A stretch of 60,199 nt of DNA, from positions 1 through 60,199 of the forward strand of contig WTFV01000049.1 of NCBI GenBank assembly GCA_011523845.1, written 5' to 3'. Origin of the DNA: Acidobacteriota bacterium (GTDB taxonomy: Bacteria > Acidobacteriota > Vicinamibacteria > Vicinamibacterales > UBA8438). The position numbers were made by a program, and so were the translations under genes. Under the pieces are notes generated by a model, which saw nothing but the letters and a program-made list of their open reading frames with translations, did no database searches and was not told the origin of the DNA. The number at the start of each line of letters is the position of its first letter. Position 1 is the first letter of the stretch. Positions 33,807 through 45,751 of this stretch are shown here, piece after piece.

Positions 33807-34628
33807 TCAATAGAGACCGGCAGCGGCGCAGCCCGCGGCCAGCAGACCGGCCGTCGCGGCCGGCGCCAGCTCCAGTTGCAGACCGTCGTAGGCCAACGAT
33901 ATGCCGGCGGGCAGCGCAGCGCACGTCGCCGCGTGCGGCAGGTCGTGCGTCATGTGGGTGAACAACGTGCGCCCGGCGCCGATACGGCGGGCGACGGCGA
34001 CGGCCTCGTCGACGGTGAAGTGGGTCCGGTGCGCCTTGTGCCGCAGGGCGTCGAGCACGAGCGTGTCGAGGCCTTCGAGCAGCGGCCACGACGCGTCCGG
34101 AATCGCGTTGCAGTCGGTCAGGTAGGCGAACGACCCGATCCGGAAACCGAGCACGGGCAGCGTGCCGTGCAGGAGGGGAACCGGGATGACGGTAGCGCCG
34201 CCCAGCGAGAACGGACCGACCAGCTCACGCAGGGCGAGCTGCGGCAACCCCCCGCCCTTCGGGGTGGCCGGGTCGAACACGTAGTCGAACATCCGCCGCA
34301 CGCGGGCCAGCGCCCGCGCCGCGCCATGGCAGGGGATCGCTCCTCCCTGCCGGAAGTTGTAGATCCGCACGTCGTCGAGCCCGAGCACGTGGTCGGCATG
34401 GGCGTGGGTCAGCAGGATGGCGTCCACCCGCGTGATCCGGAACCGCAGGGCCTGCGCGCGCAGGTCCGGCGAGGCGTCGACCAGCACGGAGGTGCCGTCG
34501 TCGAAGGCGAGCGCCAGCGACGGGCGCCAGCGCTTGTCCCGCGGATCCTCCGACCGGCAGGTGGCACAGTCGCAGGCGATGACGGGCACGCCGGCCGAGG
34601 TTCCGGTTCCGAGAAACGTGATCTGCAC
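33807..34628 (-). CDS. PhnP-like metallo-beta-lactamase-fold hydrolase
   Basis: This 273-residue MBL-fold hydrolase resembles PhnP (phosphoribosyl cyclic phosphodiesterase). The start MQITFLGTGTSAGVPVIACD is followed by CATC, giving the structural-zinc cysteines CDCATC. The metal-binding motif is LTHAHADHVLGLDD. Later ligands are in SFAYLTDCNAIPD and LFTHMTHDLPHA. No other phosphonate genes are near, so the true substrate may be another cyclic phosphodiester. It lies 60 bases after the DUF1844 gene on the same strand. Confidence 0.85.
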   Translation of the reverse strand: MQITFLGTGTSAGVPVIACDCATCRSEDPRDKRWRPSLALAFDDGTSVLVDASPDLRAQALRFRITRVDAILLTHAHADHVLGLDDVRIYNFRQGGAIPCHGAARALARVRRMFDYVFDPATPKGGGLPQLALRELVGPFSLGGATVIPVPLLHGTLPVLGFRIGSFAYLTDCNAIPDASWPLLEGLDTLVLDALRHKAHRTHFTVDEAVAVARRIGAGRTLFTHMTHDLPHAATCAALPAGISLAYDGLQLELAPAATAGLLAAGCAAAGLY

Positions 34629-34688
34629 GGTCGTCGCGGGGCGCGGCCGTCCCGGGCGGGCAACTCCCGGCCATGCCGTCCTGCCGTA

Positions 34689-34994
34689 CTACGTCGCAGC
34701 GGCCGGCGGGCGGCCGCTGCCGTCCGCGCGGCCGGTCCCGTTCCGTGCCCGGTGCGCATCCAGCAGTCGTCGCCGCAGCTCGGCGAGCACCTGGACCAGG
34801 AACGCCGACTCGCCCCGGGTCAGGTTCCCGGCCGTCTTGCGTTCCAGCAGCGCGAGCATCTCGATGGCCTGTCCGGCGCCTTCGAGGTTCGTCCTGCCGG
34901 GCCGGCCGGTCGCCGGATCGGCCATGTCGCCGAAGTGGACGGCGGCCGTCGTCGCCAGGGAGACGACGAGCGCGTTGAAGGTGACTTCCGACAT
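34689..34994 (-). CDS. DUF1844 protein
   Basis: This 101-residue member of the DUF1844 family begins MSEVTFNALVVSLATTAAVH and continues FGDMADPATGRPG, then NLEGAGQAIEMLALLERKTA and LTRGESAFLVQVLAELRRRL. The family is small, common in Acidobacteria and delta-proteobacteria, and of unknown function. The ATG at 34994 was chosen because the family begins there. The open frame upstream lies in repeat B. Confidence 0.85.
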   Translation of the reverse strand: MSEVTFNALVVSLATTAAVHFGDMADPATGRPGRTNLEGAGQAIEMLALLERKTAGNLTRGESAFLVQVLAELRRRLLDAHRARNGTGRADGSGRPPAAAT

Positions 34995-35008
34995 GGGGTG
35001 CTCTAGTC

Positions 35009-35115
35009 TAGCGCCCCGAAACGCCTCGCCGGCTCGGCGTTTCGGCCCATCCCCCCCGCTCCATGAGTCCACGCCGCAGAACTCACCCCGTTGCGTTCTG
35101 CGGCGCAGACTCCTA
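35009..35115 (-). repeat. dispersed repeat B, copy 2, with two hairpins
   Basis: This element of about 107 bases lies in the divergent gap between the DUF1844 gene and mazG. The first hairpin is CCGAAACGCC (35016-35025) with GGCGTTTCGG (35036-35045). The second is CGCCGCAGAAC (35072-35082) with GTTCTGCGGCG (35095-35105). Both stems are perfect. It is in the opposite orientation to copy 1 at 28566-28675. Its right edge is only 13 bases from the mazG start, so mazG expression must cross or start within it. Confidence 0.8.
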
Positions 35116-35127
35116 GCATACGCCACC

Positions 35128-36009
35128 ATGTCAATCGAACCGGAGAAGCCCCGCGAGACCGCCGGCGCCGGCTTCCAGCGGCTCGTCGAGCTGATGCAGC
35201 GGCTGCGTGCCGACGACGGCTGCGCCTGGGACCGGGAGCAGACGCTGGAATCGCTGCGCCCGTTCGTGATCGAAGAAACCTACGAGGTCGTCGACGCCAT
35301 CGACCGCGGCGATCCCGACGCCCTGCGCGACGAGCTGGGCGACTTCCTGCTCGAGGCGGTGTTCCTGGCCCAGATCAGCGCCGAGCAGGGCGACTTCGAC
35401 ATCAGCGACTCGCTGCGAGCGATAGGCGACAAGCTCGTGCGCCGCCACCCGCACGTCTTCGGCGAGCAGGCGGGAGACGGGCGCGCTCCCGACGCGGGCG
35501 AGGTCAAGCGGCAGTGGGAGCGGATCAAGGCCGAGGAGCAGCGGAACGCGGGCCGCCCGCCCAGCGTGCTCGGCTCGGTCCCCGAGAACCTGCCGGCGTT
35601 GCTGCGGGCCTATCGACTCGGCAAGCGCGCCGCGACGGTCGGTTTCGACTGGCCGGACGTGGCCGGCGTGGAGGCCAAGGTCGCCGAGGAGCTGGTCGAG
35701 CTCGCCGAGGCGCGCGCCGGAGGGTCGAGGGCGGACGTCGAGGAGGAAATCGGGGACCTCCTCTTCGCCGTGGCCAACCTCGCGCGGCATCTCGACGTGG
35801 AACCGGAGTCGGCGCTGCGGGCCGCCAACCGGAAGTTCTCCGAGCGTTTCGCGGCGCTGGAGTCGCGCCTGCGGGAGCGGGGCGTGGCGCTGCGCGAGGC
35901 GACGCTCGACGAGATGGAAGCCGAGTGGGCGCGGGTCAAGCAGCCCGTGGCGAAACCCCGCGTCGCACCGAGAGCGGCGAGGCGCCCGGACACCCGGTAC
36001 CCGGCGTGA
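35128..36009 (+). CDS. mazG: nucleoside triphosphate pyrophosphohydrolase MazG, repeat-extended
   Basis: This 293-residue MazG hydrolyses NTPs to NMP and pyrophosphate in nucleotide house-cleaning. It has two MazG domains: FQRLVELMQRLRADDGCAWD with FVIEETYEVVDAIDRGD and ELGDFLLEAVFLAQI (ExxE...ExxD metal sites), then VEAKVAEELVELAEA with EEEIGDLLFAVANLARHLD. The family usually ends near DEMEAEWARVK. Here about 22 extra residues follow (PVAKPRVAPRAARRPDTRYP), encoded by dispersed repeat A, which supplies the stop codon. The tail is probably unstructured. The start ATG lies right after repeat B with no clear SD. Confidence 0.93.
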   Translation: MSIEPEKPRETAGAGFQRLVELMQRLRADDGCAWDREQTLESLRPFVIEETYEVVDAIDRGDPDALRDELGDFLLEAVFLAQISAEQGDFDISDSLRAIGDKLVRRHPHVFGEQAGDGRAPDAGEVKRQWERIKAEEQRNAGRPPSVLGSVPENLPALLRAYRLGKRAATVGFDWPDVAGVEAKVAEELVELAEARAGGSRADVEEEIGDLLFAVANLARHLDVEPESALRAANRKFSERFAALESRLRERGVALREATLDEMEAEWARVKQPVAKPRVAPRAARRPDTRYPA

Positions 36010-36092
36010 GGAGGGCGCATATTGGGCATATGTAACCGACGAACAACGCGGTCAGGCGGGATGCATCGCCGCTCGAATACAGCGGGGATTTG
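35942..36092 (+). repeat. dispersed repeat A, copy 3, overlapping the mazG end
   Basis: This element of about 150 bases is closely similar to 30641-30797. It begins inside mazG (CGTGGCGAAACCCCGCGT), so the last 22 codons and the stop of mazG are repeat sequence. It continues 83 bases into the gap before the next gene and ends around GCTCGAATACAGCGGGGAT. Confidence 0.8.
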
Positions 36093-36149
36093 GCCACGGG
36101 CTGCCAGGCCGGAGCCTGACGGCCGCGCCGACCGGTGGCCGGCAATGGC

Positions 36150-36500
36150 TCAGTCCGGAGCGGTCTTGCCCTCGATCGCCTCGATCACCAGCGTACGCAA
36201 CTCACGGATGTCGGCCTCGACCCGGGTCATCCGGGCGTCGAGGTCGTCGATCCTGCCGTTCACGTTCCTGTTGACGTCGTCGATCCGTCTGTTGACGTCG
36301 TCGATTCGTCTGTTGACGTCGTCGAAGCGCGCGTTGATCCCGCTGGCGAGGTCGTCGAAGCGCGCGTTGATCCCGCTGGCGAGGTCATCGAAGCGCGCGT
36401 TGATCCCGCTGGCGATGATTGCGGTGAAGGCCACCATCACCGTCACGGTGGCCAAGCCGGTTCCGACGATCGAAACGACGATCGTTCTGGTGTCGCTCAT
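36150..36500 (-). CDS. small membrane-anchored coiled-coil protein with tandem repeats
   Basis: This 116-residue protein of unknown function has one N-terminal transmembrane helix (TIVVSIVGTGLATVTVMVAF, about residues 6-28). Three tandem ASGINARFDD(L/V) units (about 30-61) follow, then heptad units VNRRIDD repeated three times (about 62-85), a linker RIDDLDARMTRVEADIREL and the tail VIEAIEGKTAPD. The heptads predict a coiled coil outside or inside the membrane, as in small DUF-type apolipoprotein-like or sensor-stalk proteins. It lies 32 bases downstream of comEC on the same strand. Confidence 0.65.
   Translation of the reverse strand: MSDTRTIVVSIVGTGLATVTVMVAFTAIIASGINARFDDLASGINARFDDLASGINARFDDVNRRIDDVNRRIDDVNRNVNGRIDDLDARMTRVEADIRELRTLVIEAIEGKTAPD
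36268..36415. repeat. tandem repeats coding the coiled coil
   Basis: Two kinds of tandem repeat lie side by side: 21-base units (GTTGACGTCGTCGATTCGTCT type, about 36268-36330) and 30-base units starting GCGCGTTGATCCCGCTGGCG (about 36328-36415, three copies). They are nearly identical at DNA level, so copy number probably varies between strains. Confidence 0.85.
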
Positions 36501-36532
36501 TCTGAATCCCTCACGATAACATGCCGTCAGGC

Positions 36533-39130
36533 TCACGGACCGAACGTGAGACGGCGGCCTTCCCTGGTCGCCGCGGCGAGGCCGCGGCCGTCGGTGCAGA
36601 CGGCCACGGCACCCTCCTCGCCGGTGGCCAGCACCACCGCACCCGCCGCCTCGTAACGGGCCACCACCTCGGGATGCGGGTGGCCGAAGACGTGGTCCCG
36701 GCCGGCGCTCACCACCGCGAGGGCCGGCTCCAGCGCGTCGACGAACGACCATGAACTCGAGGTCCGGCTGCCGTGATGCGGCACCTTCACCACGCGCCGC
36801 GCTGCCGGCTCGAGGACCGCCGCGACCGCCCCTTCGACGCCGACCTCGATGTCGCCGGGCAGCAACACCGACACGTCGCCGTACCGCAGTTCCAGTACGA
36901 GCGAGTCCTCGTTGCGCACCCTCGGACGCTCCCAGTCCGGGGCGGGCGGATGCACCACGTTGACGCGCACCGCGCCGACGGATTCGGCGTCGCCCGCGCC
37001 GAGCGTCCGCCACGCCGCCCCGACCGCGCGTGCGTCGCCGCGCAGCGCCGCCAGCGGCTCCGACGACGGGACCGGGATCCCCTCCCACACCTCCCGCGGG
37101 CGCAGGTCGCGCAGCACCGCCCCGGCGCCGCCGACGTGGTCCGGATGGCCGTGGGTGAGCGCCAGGTAGTCGAGTCGCCGCACCCCGAGGGCCCAGATCG
37201 CCGGTACGACCACCCGCCCGCCGACATCCGCCCGGCCGCGAACCCGACCCGCGGCGTCCACCAGCAGCGACCGGCCGTCCGGGAAGCGCACCAGGGTGGC
37301 ATCGGCCTGGTCGACATCCAGGAAGTCCACCCGCAACGATTTCTCCCGGCCGGCCCCGGACGGCAGCAGCGCGCACGCACCCGCGGGGCGCCACCCGGCC
37401 CAGCCCGGGATCGGCGCGGCCAGAATCGCGGCCGCGCTCGTCGCGACCATCGACACCCCGACCCACCGCACGAGCCCGCTCGCGGGGCGGAACACTCCCC
37501 GACCGACGGCTTCGCCCACCCGGGGCTCGCCGACCGGCAGGGACGTCGGGCCGCGGCCGGCGGTGAGCCAGAGCACCCACCCGGCATAGTAGGCGGCCAC
37601 GACGGCCAACCCGGGCGCCGGGAGCCGCCATGACAGCCAGGGCGCCCACGCCAGGACGCGCGTGGACTCGACGATGCCCGCCGCGGCGAGATGCGCCACC
37701 CACCCCGCCGCTTCCGCCGCGGCCAAGCTGACCGGCGCCAGTCCCACCGCAGCCATGCCCGCCAACTGGGTAACCGACATCAGGGGAATGGCGGCGAAGT
37801 TCAGGCCCAGGCCGGCCACGGTGACCCGCGCGAAGTGGAACGCGCCGATCGGGAACAGCGCGAGCTCCGCGCAGACGGTCGCCGCGAGCAGGCCCGCGGC
37901 GGGAACCAGCAGGAACCGCGCCGCACGCGCGCTCCGCCCCCGATCCGAACCGCGCGCGGGCGTCGCCGCCGCCTCGGCGTCGTTGGCCCACGCCATGAGC
38001 CTCGGCATCCCGACCAGCAGGCCCGCCGTTGCACCGAAGGTGAGCTGAAAGCCGGGATCGACCAGTGACCGCGGGTCCGCGGCCGCGAGGCAACCCGCCG
38101 CCAGGGCCAGGGTGTTCAGAGGATCCGTCCGCTGGTCGGCGACGCGAGCCGCCAGGAACACGACGGCGACGAGTACCGCCCGCGTCACCGAAGCCTCCGG
38201 CGCCGCGACCTGCGCGTAGGCCGCCAGGCAGGGAATCGCCAGCAGCGCCGCGAGCCGCGTACTCGCGCCGGCCAGCCGCAGCACGACCAGGAGAGTCGCG
38301 GTCAGCACCGCGATGTTGCCGCCCGAGATGGCGATGACGTGGTAGATCCCGCCCTGCTGCAGGCGCTCGGTGGTCTCGCGGTCGAGCCCGGCGCGATCGC
38401 CGATGAGCACGGCGGTGACGATGGCGGCGGATCGCGCGTCGTGCGCGCCTACCGTCCCGGCGACGACCCGCCGGACGAGGACCCTGGCCCGGCCGCCCCA
38501 CTCCTCGCGCCACGACCCCTTCCCGAGCGCCTCCACCTGCAGGGCGCTCGTGACCGACCCGAGAAGATCCACGCCGCGGACCTGCGACCGCCACGCCTGA
38601 TCCGGGGTCCCGTGGTTCGCGTAGCGGGGCGGACGGCGCAGCCGCACCGGAAGGCGCACGGTGCGCCCCTGCCGCCACTCGGCGATGTGGTCGCCGACGA
38701 GCGAGCCGCCCACGCTGGCGCGCACCGCGCCGCGCATCGGAAGCCCGGCCTTCCCCCGCGCGACCCGGTCGACCTCGACCGTGAAGCTTGCGCCGAAGTC
38801 GGTGGGCGCGGCGTCCCGCTGCAGCCGTCCGACGATCCAGGTGACGGCGTCGGGAGCGTCCGCCGCGACCTCCCTTTCGAACCACTCCACGATCGGGGCG
38901 GGCAGCTCCGCGCGGGACCGCTGGCCGGCTAGCGCCCCGGTCAGCGCGTAGCCGAGCAGGCAGACGGCTGCCGCGAACCCTCGCCGGTCGGCGGCAACGC
39001 CCAGGACCGCGGCCGCCGCCGTGACAACGGCCGCCACCAGCATGAGCGCGGGGCTCGGCGCCGGGAACGACCAGCCGGCACCGGCGCCAGCAAGGAGCGC
39101 GACGGCGGGCGGCAATGCAGGACGATCCAC
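36533..39130 (-). CDS. comEC: ComEC/Rec2 DNA-uptake channel protein
   Basis: This 865-residue polytopic membrane protein forms the inner-membrane DNA channel in natural transformation. The N-terminal helices are followed by a soluble DUF4131-type region. The competence domain contains GLDRETTERLQQGGIYHVIA with ISGGNIAVLTATLLV, and LNTLALAAGCLAAADPRSL then DPGFQLTF. The C-terminal metallo-beta-lactamase-like domain (from about residue 600) has DVDQADATLVRFPDGRSLLV, LALTHGHPDHVGGAGAVL and VVKVPHHGSRTSSSWSFV. All three parts of the full-length family are present. No other com or type IV pilus genes are in the window. Confidence 0.93.
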   Translation of the reverse strand: MDRPALPPAVALLAGAGAGWSFPAPSPALMLVAAVVTAAAAVLGVAADRRGFAAAVCLLGYALTGALAGQRSRAELPAPIVEWFEREVAADAPDAVTWIVGRLQRDAAPTDFGASFTVEVDRVARGKAGLPMRGAVRASVGGSLVGDHIAEWRQGRTVRLPVRLRRPPRYANHGTPDQAWRSQVRGVDLLGSVTSALQVEALGKGSWREEWGGRARVLVRRVVAGTVGAHDARSAAIVTAVLIGDRAGLDRETTERLQQGGIYHVIAISGGNIAVLTATLLVVLRLAGASTRLAALLAIPCLAAYAQVAAPEASVTRAVLVAVVFLAARVADQRTDPLNTLALAAGCLAAADPRSLVDPGFQLTFGATAGLLVGMPRLMAWANDAEAAATPARGSDRGRSARAARFLLVPAAGLLAATVCAELALFPIGAFHFARVTVAGLGLNFAAIPLMSVTQLAGMAAVGLAPVSLAAAEAAGWVAHLAAAGIVESTRVLAWAPWLSWRLPAPGLAVVAAYYAGWVLWLTAGRGPTSLPVGEPRVGEAVGRGVFRPASGLVRWVGVSMVATSAAAILAAPIPGWAGWRPAGACALLPSGAGREKSLRVDFLDVDQADATLVRFPDGRSLLVDAAGRVRGRADVGGRVVVPAIWALGVRRLDYLALTHGHPDHVGGAGAVLRDLRPREVWEGIPVPSSEPLAALRGDARAVGAAWRTLGAGDAESVGAVRVNVVHPPAPDWERPRVRNEDSLVLELRYGDVSVLLPGDIEVGVEGAVAAVLEPAARRVVKVPHHGSRTSSSWSFVDALEPALAVVSAGRDHVFGHPHPEVVARYEAAGAVVLATGEEGAVAVCTDGRGLAAATREGRRLTFGP

Positions 39131-39281
39131 GCGGCGAGCTCATGCAAACTCGCCGCCGATTCGCCGCCGGACGACAGGCTGCGATCCTCGGCTCGCAGGC
39201 GCCGGATCACTCCCGAACGCGCCCGCGCCGGTTCTCCGCCGGCGAGTCGTGCGTCGAGCGGAGGCCGGCCGCCGGCGCCGG

Positions 39282-42530
<3,249 letters not shown>

Positions 42531-42560
42531 GGCGAACGTCGGGAAACGGTGTCGATGGCT

Positions 42561-43712
42561 TTAGGCGCGCGCGGAATGGCCTGTTCTCCGCTCCATCGCC
42601 TCGATGAAGCCGCTGAAGAGGTAGTCGGCGTCGTGCGGTCCGGGAGACGCCTCGGGATGATACTGCACGCACGAGACCGGCAGCCGCGCGTGACGCAGGC
42701 CCTCGATGGTCCCGTCGTAGAGATTCACGTGCGTGACTTCCACGTCGTCCGGCACCGAGTCCGGATCGACCGCGAACCCGTGGTTCTGCGAGGTGATCTC
42801 GATCCGCTCGGTGGCCACGTTCCGCACGGGATGGTTGGCCCCGCGGTGGCCGAACTTGAGCTTGTAGGTCCGCGCCCCCAGCGCCAGGCCGAGCACCTGG
42901 TGGCCGAGGCAGATGCCGAACACCGGGCCGCCGCCGTCGATGACCTCGCGTGCGTTGCGGACGACGTAGTCGAGCGGGGCCGGATCGCCGGGACCGTTGC
43001 TGAAGAAGACGCCGTCCGGTCGCATCGCCAGCAGGTCGGACGCCGGCGCGGTCGCGGGAAACACCCGCACGTCGCAGCCGTGGGCCGCCAGCCGCCGCAG
43101 GATGTTGCGCTTCATCCCGAGATCGTAGGCGGCGACCCGCAGCGGACGGGTGGCGCGCTGCGCGGGTTCCACCCCGAACCCGGCCGCGGGCGTGTCGTCC
43201 CCGGCGCACCAGTCGAACGGCGCGGCGCAGGTGACCGAACGGACCAGATCGCTGCCCTCCATCCGGGGCGCGGCCTGCGCCTGCGCCACGAGCTCCTCGG
43301 GCTCGATCCTCCCCGTGCCGATGACGCCGCGCATGACCCCGGCGCTGCGCAGCAGCCGGGTCAGCGCCCGCGTGTCGATGCCCGAGATGCCCACGACGCC
43401 GTGGGCCGCGAGATAGTCGTGCAGGGTCCCGGTGGCGCGCCAGTTGCTGGCGATCGGCGAATCCGCGCGCATGACGAACCCCGCCACGCGGGGTGCGGCC
43501 GACTCCCGGTCCTCCGCCTCGGCGACGCCGTAGTTGCCGATCTGCGGGCACGTCATGGTGACGATCTGTCCCGCGTACGACGGGTCCGTCAGGATCTCCT
43601 GGTAGCCGGTCATGCTGGTGTTGAAGACCACCTCGCCGGCCGTGACGCCGGTCGCGCCCACCGCGCGGCCGGCGTACCAGGTTCCGTTCTCGAGAGCGAG
43701 CACCGCCTTCAT
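42561..43712 (-). CDS. carA: carbamoyl-phosphate synthase small subunit
   Basis: This 383-residue glutaminase subunit feeds ammonia to CarB. The N-terminal domain begins [20 protein letters not shown] and has [20 protein letters not shown]. The class I amidotransferase domain has the nucleophile in [16 protein letters not shown] and the His/Glu pair in [15 protein letters not shown]. The ATG at 43712 overlaps the stop of the upstream pseudokinase gene (ATGA), so translation is likely coupled to it. Start codons further upstream in this frame would lie inside that gene. Confidence 0.97.
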   Translation of the reverse strand: MKAVLALENGTWYAGRAVGATGVTAGEVVFNTSMTGYQEILTDPSYAGQIVTMTCPQIGNYGVAEAEDRESAAPRVAGFVMRADSPIASNWRATGTLHDYLAAHGVVGISGIDTRALTRLLRSAGVMRGVIGTGRIEPEELVAQAQAAPRMEGSDLVRSVTCAAPFDWCAGDDTPAAGFGVEPAQRATRPLRVAAYDLGMKRNILRRLAAHGCDVRVFPATAPASDLLAMRPDGVFFSNGPGDPAPLDYVVRNAREVIDGGGPVFGICLGHQVLGLALGARTYKLKFGHRGANHPVRNVATERIEITSQNHGFAVDPDSVPDDVEVTHVNLYDGTIEGLRHARLPVSCVQYHPEASPGPHDADYLFSGFIEAMERRTGHSARA

Positions 43713-45715
43713 TGCCGGTCCTCCGGCTGGAGCGAGGCCCCGACCCGAATCCGTTCCGTCCCCGAGACGTCCACCTCGGTGATCCACGGGCGGTAGCCCG
43801 GCAGCTCGATCCGCACCCGGCGCACACCCGGCGCGACGTCGGCTATGTCGACCGGCGTCACCCCCATCACGACGTCGTCGACGCGCACGGCCGCCCCGCG
43901 TGGACGGGATTCGACCCGCAACGACCCGCCGGCCGGCGCGCCGGCGGGCGGCGGGCCCGGCGCCGGGTCATCCGGTCCGGCGCTCGCCGCCGGGGTCTCG
44001 GCCGCGGCAGGCGGGTCCGCGGCCGACGACGGCGGGTTCACCCCCTGCGGCGCGGCGCCGGCCGCGCGCAATCCGGGCGCCGGCGGATCGGCCGCCGCAA
44101 GCGGCTCCGGCGCGTCCGCAGCCGGAAGCGGCTCCGGCGCCGGCGCCGGCGGGGGAAGCGACTCGGCGCCACGAAGCGGCGGGTCACCGACCGACACGAT
44201 CGGCTCCTCGACCAGCGCGAGACGCTCGGCGGCCGAGGGCGAGCCCTGCGCGGGCGGGGGAGCCACCGTCTCCTCACTGAACTCCACACCCGCACCGGCG
44301 GCCTCGGCCGGTCCCGGAGCGGCCCCCGACGTCTCCTCCCCCGCGGTCCACAGGCTCGTGAACACCAGGTACGCCGCCAGCATGCCCAGCACCACGGCGG
44401 CGATCATGGGCGCCATGGTGCGCATCGACGTGGGCGACGGCGGGGGGGGCACGTCTTCCTCGCTGGTTGCCTGCCGGACCGCCGGCGCCAGGACGTCCCG
44501 GTCATCGAGCGGATCGAAGTGCACGTCGTCCCGCACCGCCACCACCGGGCCGGCGCGGCGCGGCGCGGCGGCCCGGCGCAGCGGGCGGCGCCGCGACCGG
44601 GGCGGCCGCTCGTCGCGCGCCCCGTCTTCCTCGTCGTCGGAACGTTCCCTGCCCGCGGACGGGCCCGCCGGGGCGACGACCCCGCCGGGCAGGGCAATCT
44701 GCACCGGCAACTCGGAACCGTGCCCGGAACCGGGAAACTCGCGCCCCGCGGGTCCGACGGACTCCGGAGCATCGAACGCCGCGACGCCGTCCCCGCGGCC
44801 GGCGTCCCCGAGACCCATCCCGTGCTGCAGGTCCGACGCTTCCCCGAAATGGTCCGGCGCATCGTCCGCCACCGGCTCGCGGCCGGGCGCCCTCGTCGAC
44901 ACGGATCCCGCAGGTCCCTCGTCACCGACGGCGCGCGCCACCGCCTGCACGAACGCGGTCGCCGACGCCGACCGGATGGCCGGCTCCACCGCCAACGCAT
45001 TGCGGAAGGCCTGCTGGAATCCCGCGGGGTCGGCAACGTCGGGGCGGAGCTCGGGCAGATCGGCGATGGCCTCGTCGCCGCTCGCGGAAGGTCGCGTTCC
45101 GGTCAACAGCTCGTAGGCCAGCACGGCGAGGGAGAAGCGGTCCGCGGGCGGACCCCAGCGACGTCCGGCCGTCACCTCGCCGGCCGTGTACGGCCTGCGC
45201 ACCGGAACACGCAGCCGCACGTGCTCGAGGGCGCTCGCGATACCGAACCCGGTAGCGCAGACCCCCTCCGGCGAGACCAGCACGTCGCGCAGGTGCAGGG
45301 CGCCGTGCACGACGCCGCGCGCGTGGGCCGCGTCGACTCCCCCGGCGAGCGCCGCGATCCACTCCAGCGCCTCGGCGGGGCGCGCCTCGCGCCGCAGCAC
45401 GACGTCGAGCGACTCGGCGGCGATGTACTCGCAGGCCATGAACGGCATGCCCGCTTCGAGTCCCGCGGCCAGCGGCGCCACGATCGCGGGGTGCGACATC
45501 TCGACGTTGACGATGTCGGCCAGCGCATTGGCGAAGATCTCGACCTGCTCGGGCGTCAGATCGAGCTCGAAGGCCTTGATGGCGACCGTCCGGTCGCCGT
45601 CGGATTCGCGGGCGCGGTAGACGGGGCCGAGAACGCCGGTACCTACCTGATGCAGGACCCGGTACGGGCCGAATGCACCAGGAACTGGAAACGTCCCGGC
45701 ATCCTCGCGTGTCAG
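43709..45715 (-). CDS. PEGA-domain pseudokinase, membrane anchored, non-standard start
   Basis: The kinase fold is complete from the glycine loop ([20 protein letters not shown]) and VAIK Lys47 onward. The open frame before Met73 contains no ATG, GTG or TTG back to the stop at 45770-45772. The best start is a CTG at 45715 with GGGAG 10 bases upstream. Starting at the ATG at 45499 would delete the N-lobe. The catalytic loop reads [13 protein letters not shown] (HRD lost) and DFG is GFG, so a pseudokinase is predicted. After a Pro/Ala-rich stretch come a transmembrane helix ([20 protein letters not shown]), another Pro-rich stretch and a C-terminal PEGA domain ([30 protein letters not shown]). 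The gene overlaps carA. Confidence 0.75.
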   Translation of the reverse strand: MTREDAGTFPVPGAFGPYRVLHQVGTGVLGPVYRARESDGDRTVAIKAFELDLTPEQVEIFANALADIVNVEMSHPAIVAPLAAGLEAGMPFMACEYIAAESLDVVLRREARPAEALEWIAALAGGVDAAHARGVVHGALHLRDVLVSPEGVCATGFGIASALEHVRLRVPVRRPYTAGEVTAGRRWGPPADRFSLAVLAYELLTGTRPSASGDEAIADLPELRPDVADPAGFQQAFRNALAVEPAIRSASATAFVQAVARAVGDEGPAGSVSTRAPGREPVADDAPDHFGEASDLQHGMGLGDAGRGDGVAAFDAPESVGPAGREFPGSGHGSELPVQIALPGGVVAPAGPSAGRERSDDEEDGARDERPPRSRRRPLRRAAAPRRAGPVVAVRDDVHFDPLDDRDVLAPAVRQATSEEDVPPPPSPTSMRTMAPMIAAVVLGMLAAYLVFTSLWTAGEETSGAAPGPAEAAGAGVEFSEETVAPPPAQGSPSAAERLALVEEPIVSVGDPPLRGAESLPPPAPAPEPLPAADAPEPLAAADPPAPGLRAAGAAPQGVNPPSSAADPPAAAETPAASAGPDDPAPGPPPAGAPAGGSLRVESRPRGAAVRVDDVVMGVTPVDIADVAPGVRRVRIELPGYRPWITEVDVSGTERIRVGASLQPEDRQ

Positions 45716-45751
45716 TGGTCGAAATCTCCCGGCTGGTTTCCGGATGGTACC

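Noticed and set aside
36268..36415. Regular short repeats resembling a CRISPR array
   Set aside because: The 21- and 30-base units are back to back without spacers and translate cleanly into coiled-coil repeats of a small gene. No cas genes are present.
39131..39281. Small gene or terminator between comEC and carB
   Set aside because: No convincing start, SD or hairpin with T-tract was seen; it is left as plain intergenic sequence.
45499..45499. ATG at 45499 as the start of the pseudokinase
   Set aside because: Upstream in-frame sequence encodes the glycine loop and the VAIK lysine, so the protein must begin earlier in spite of the missing standard start codon.
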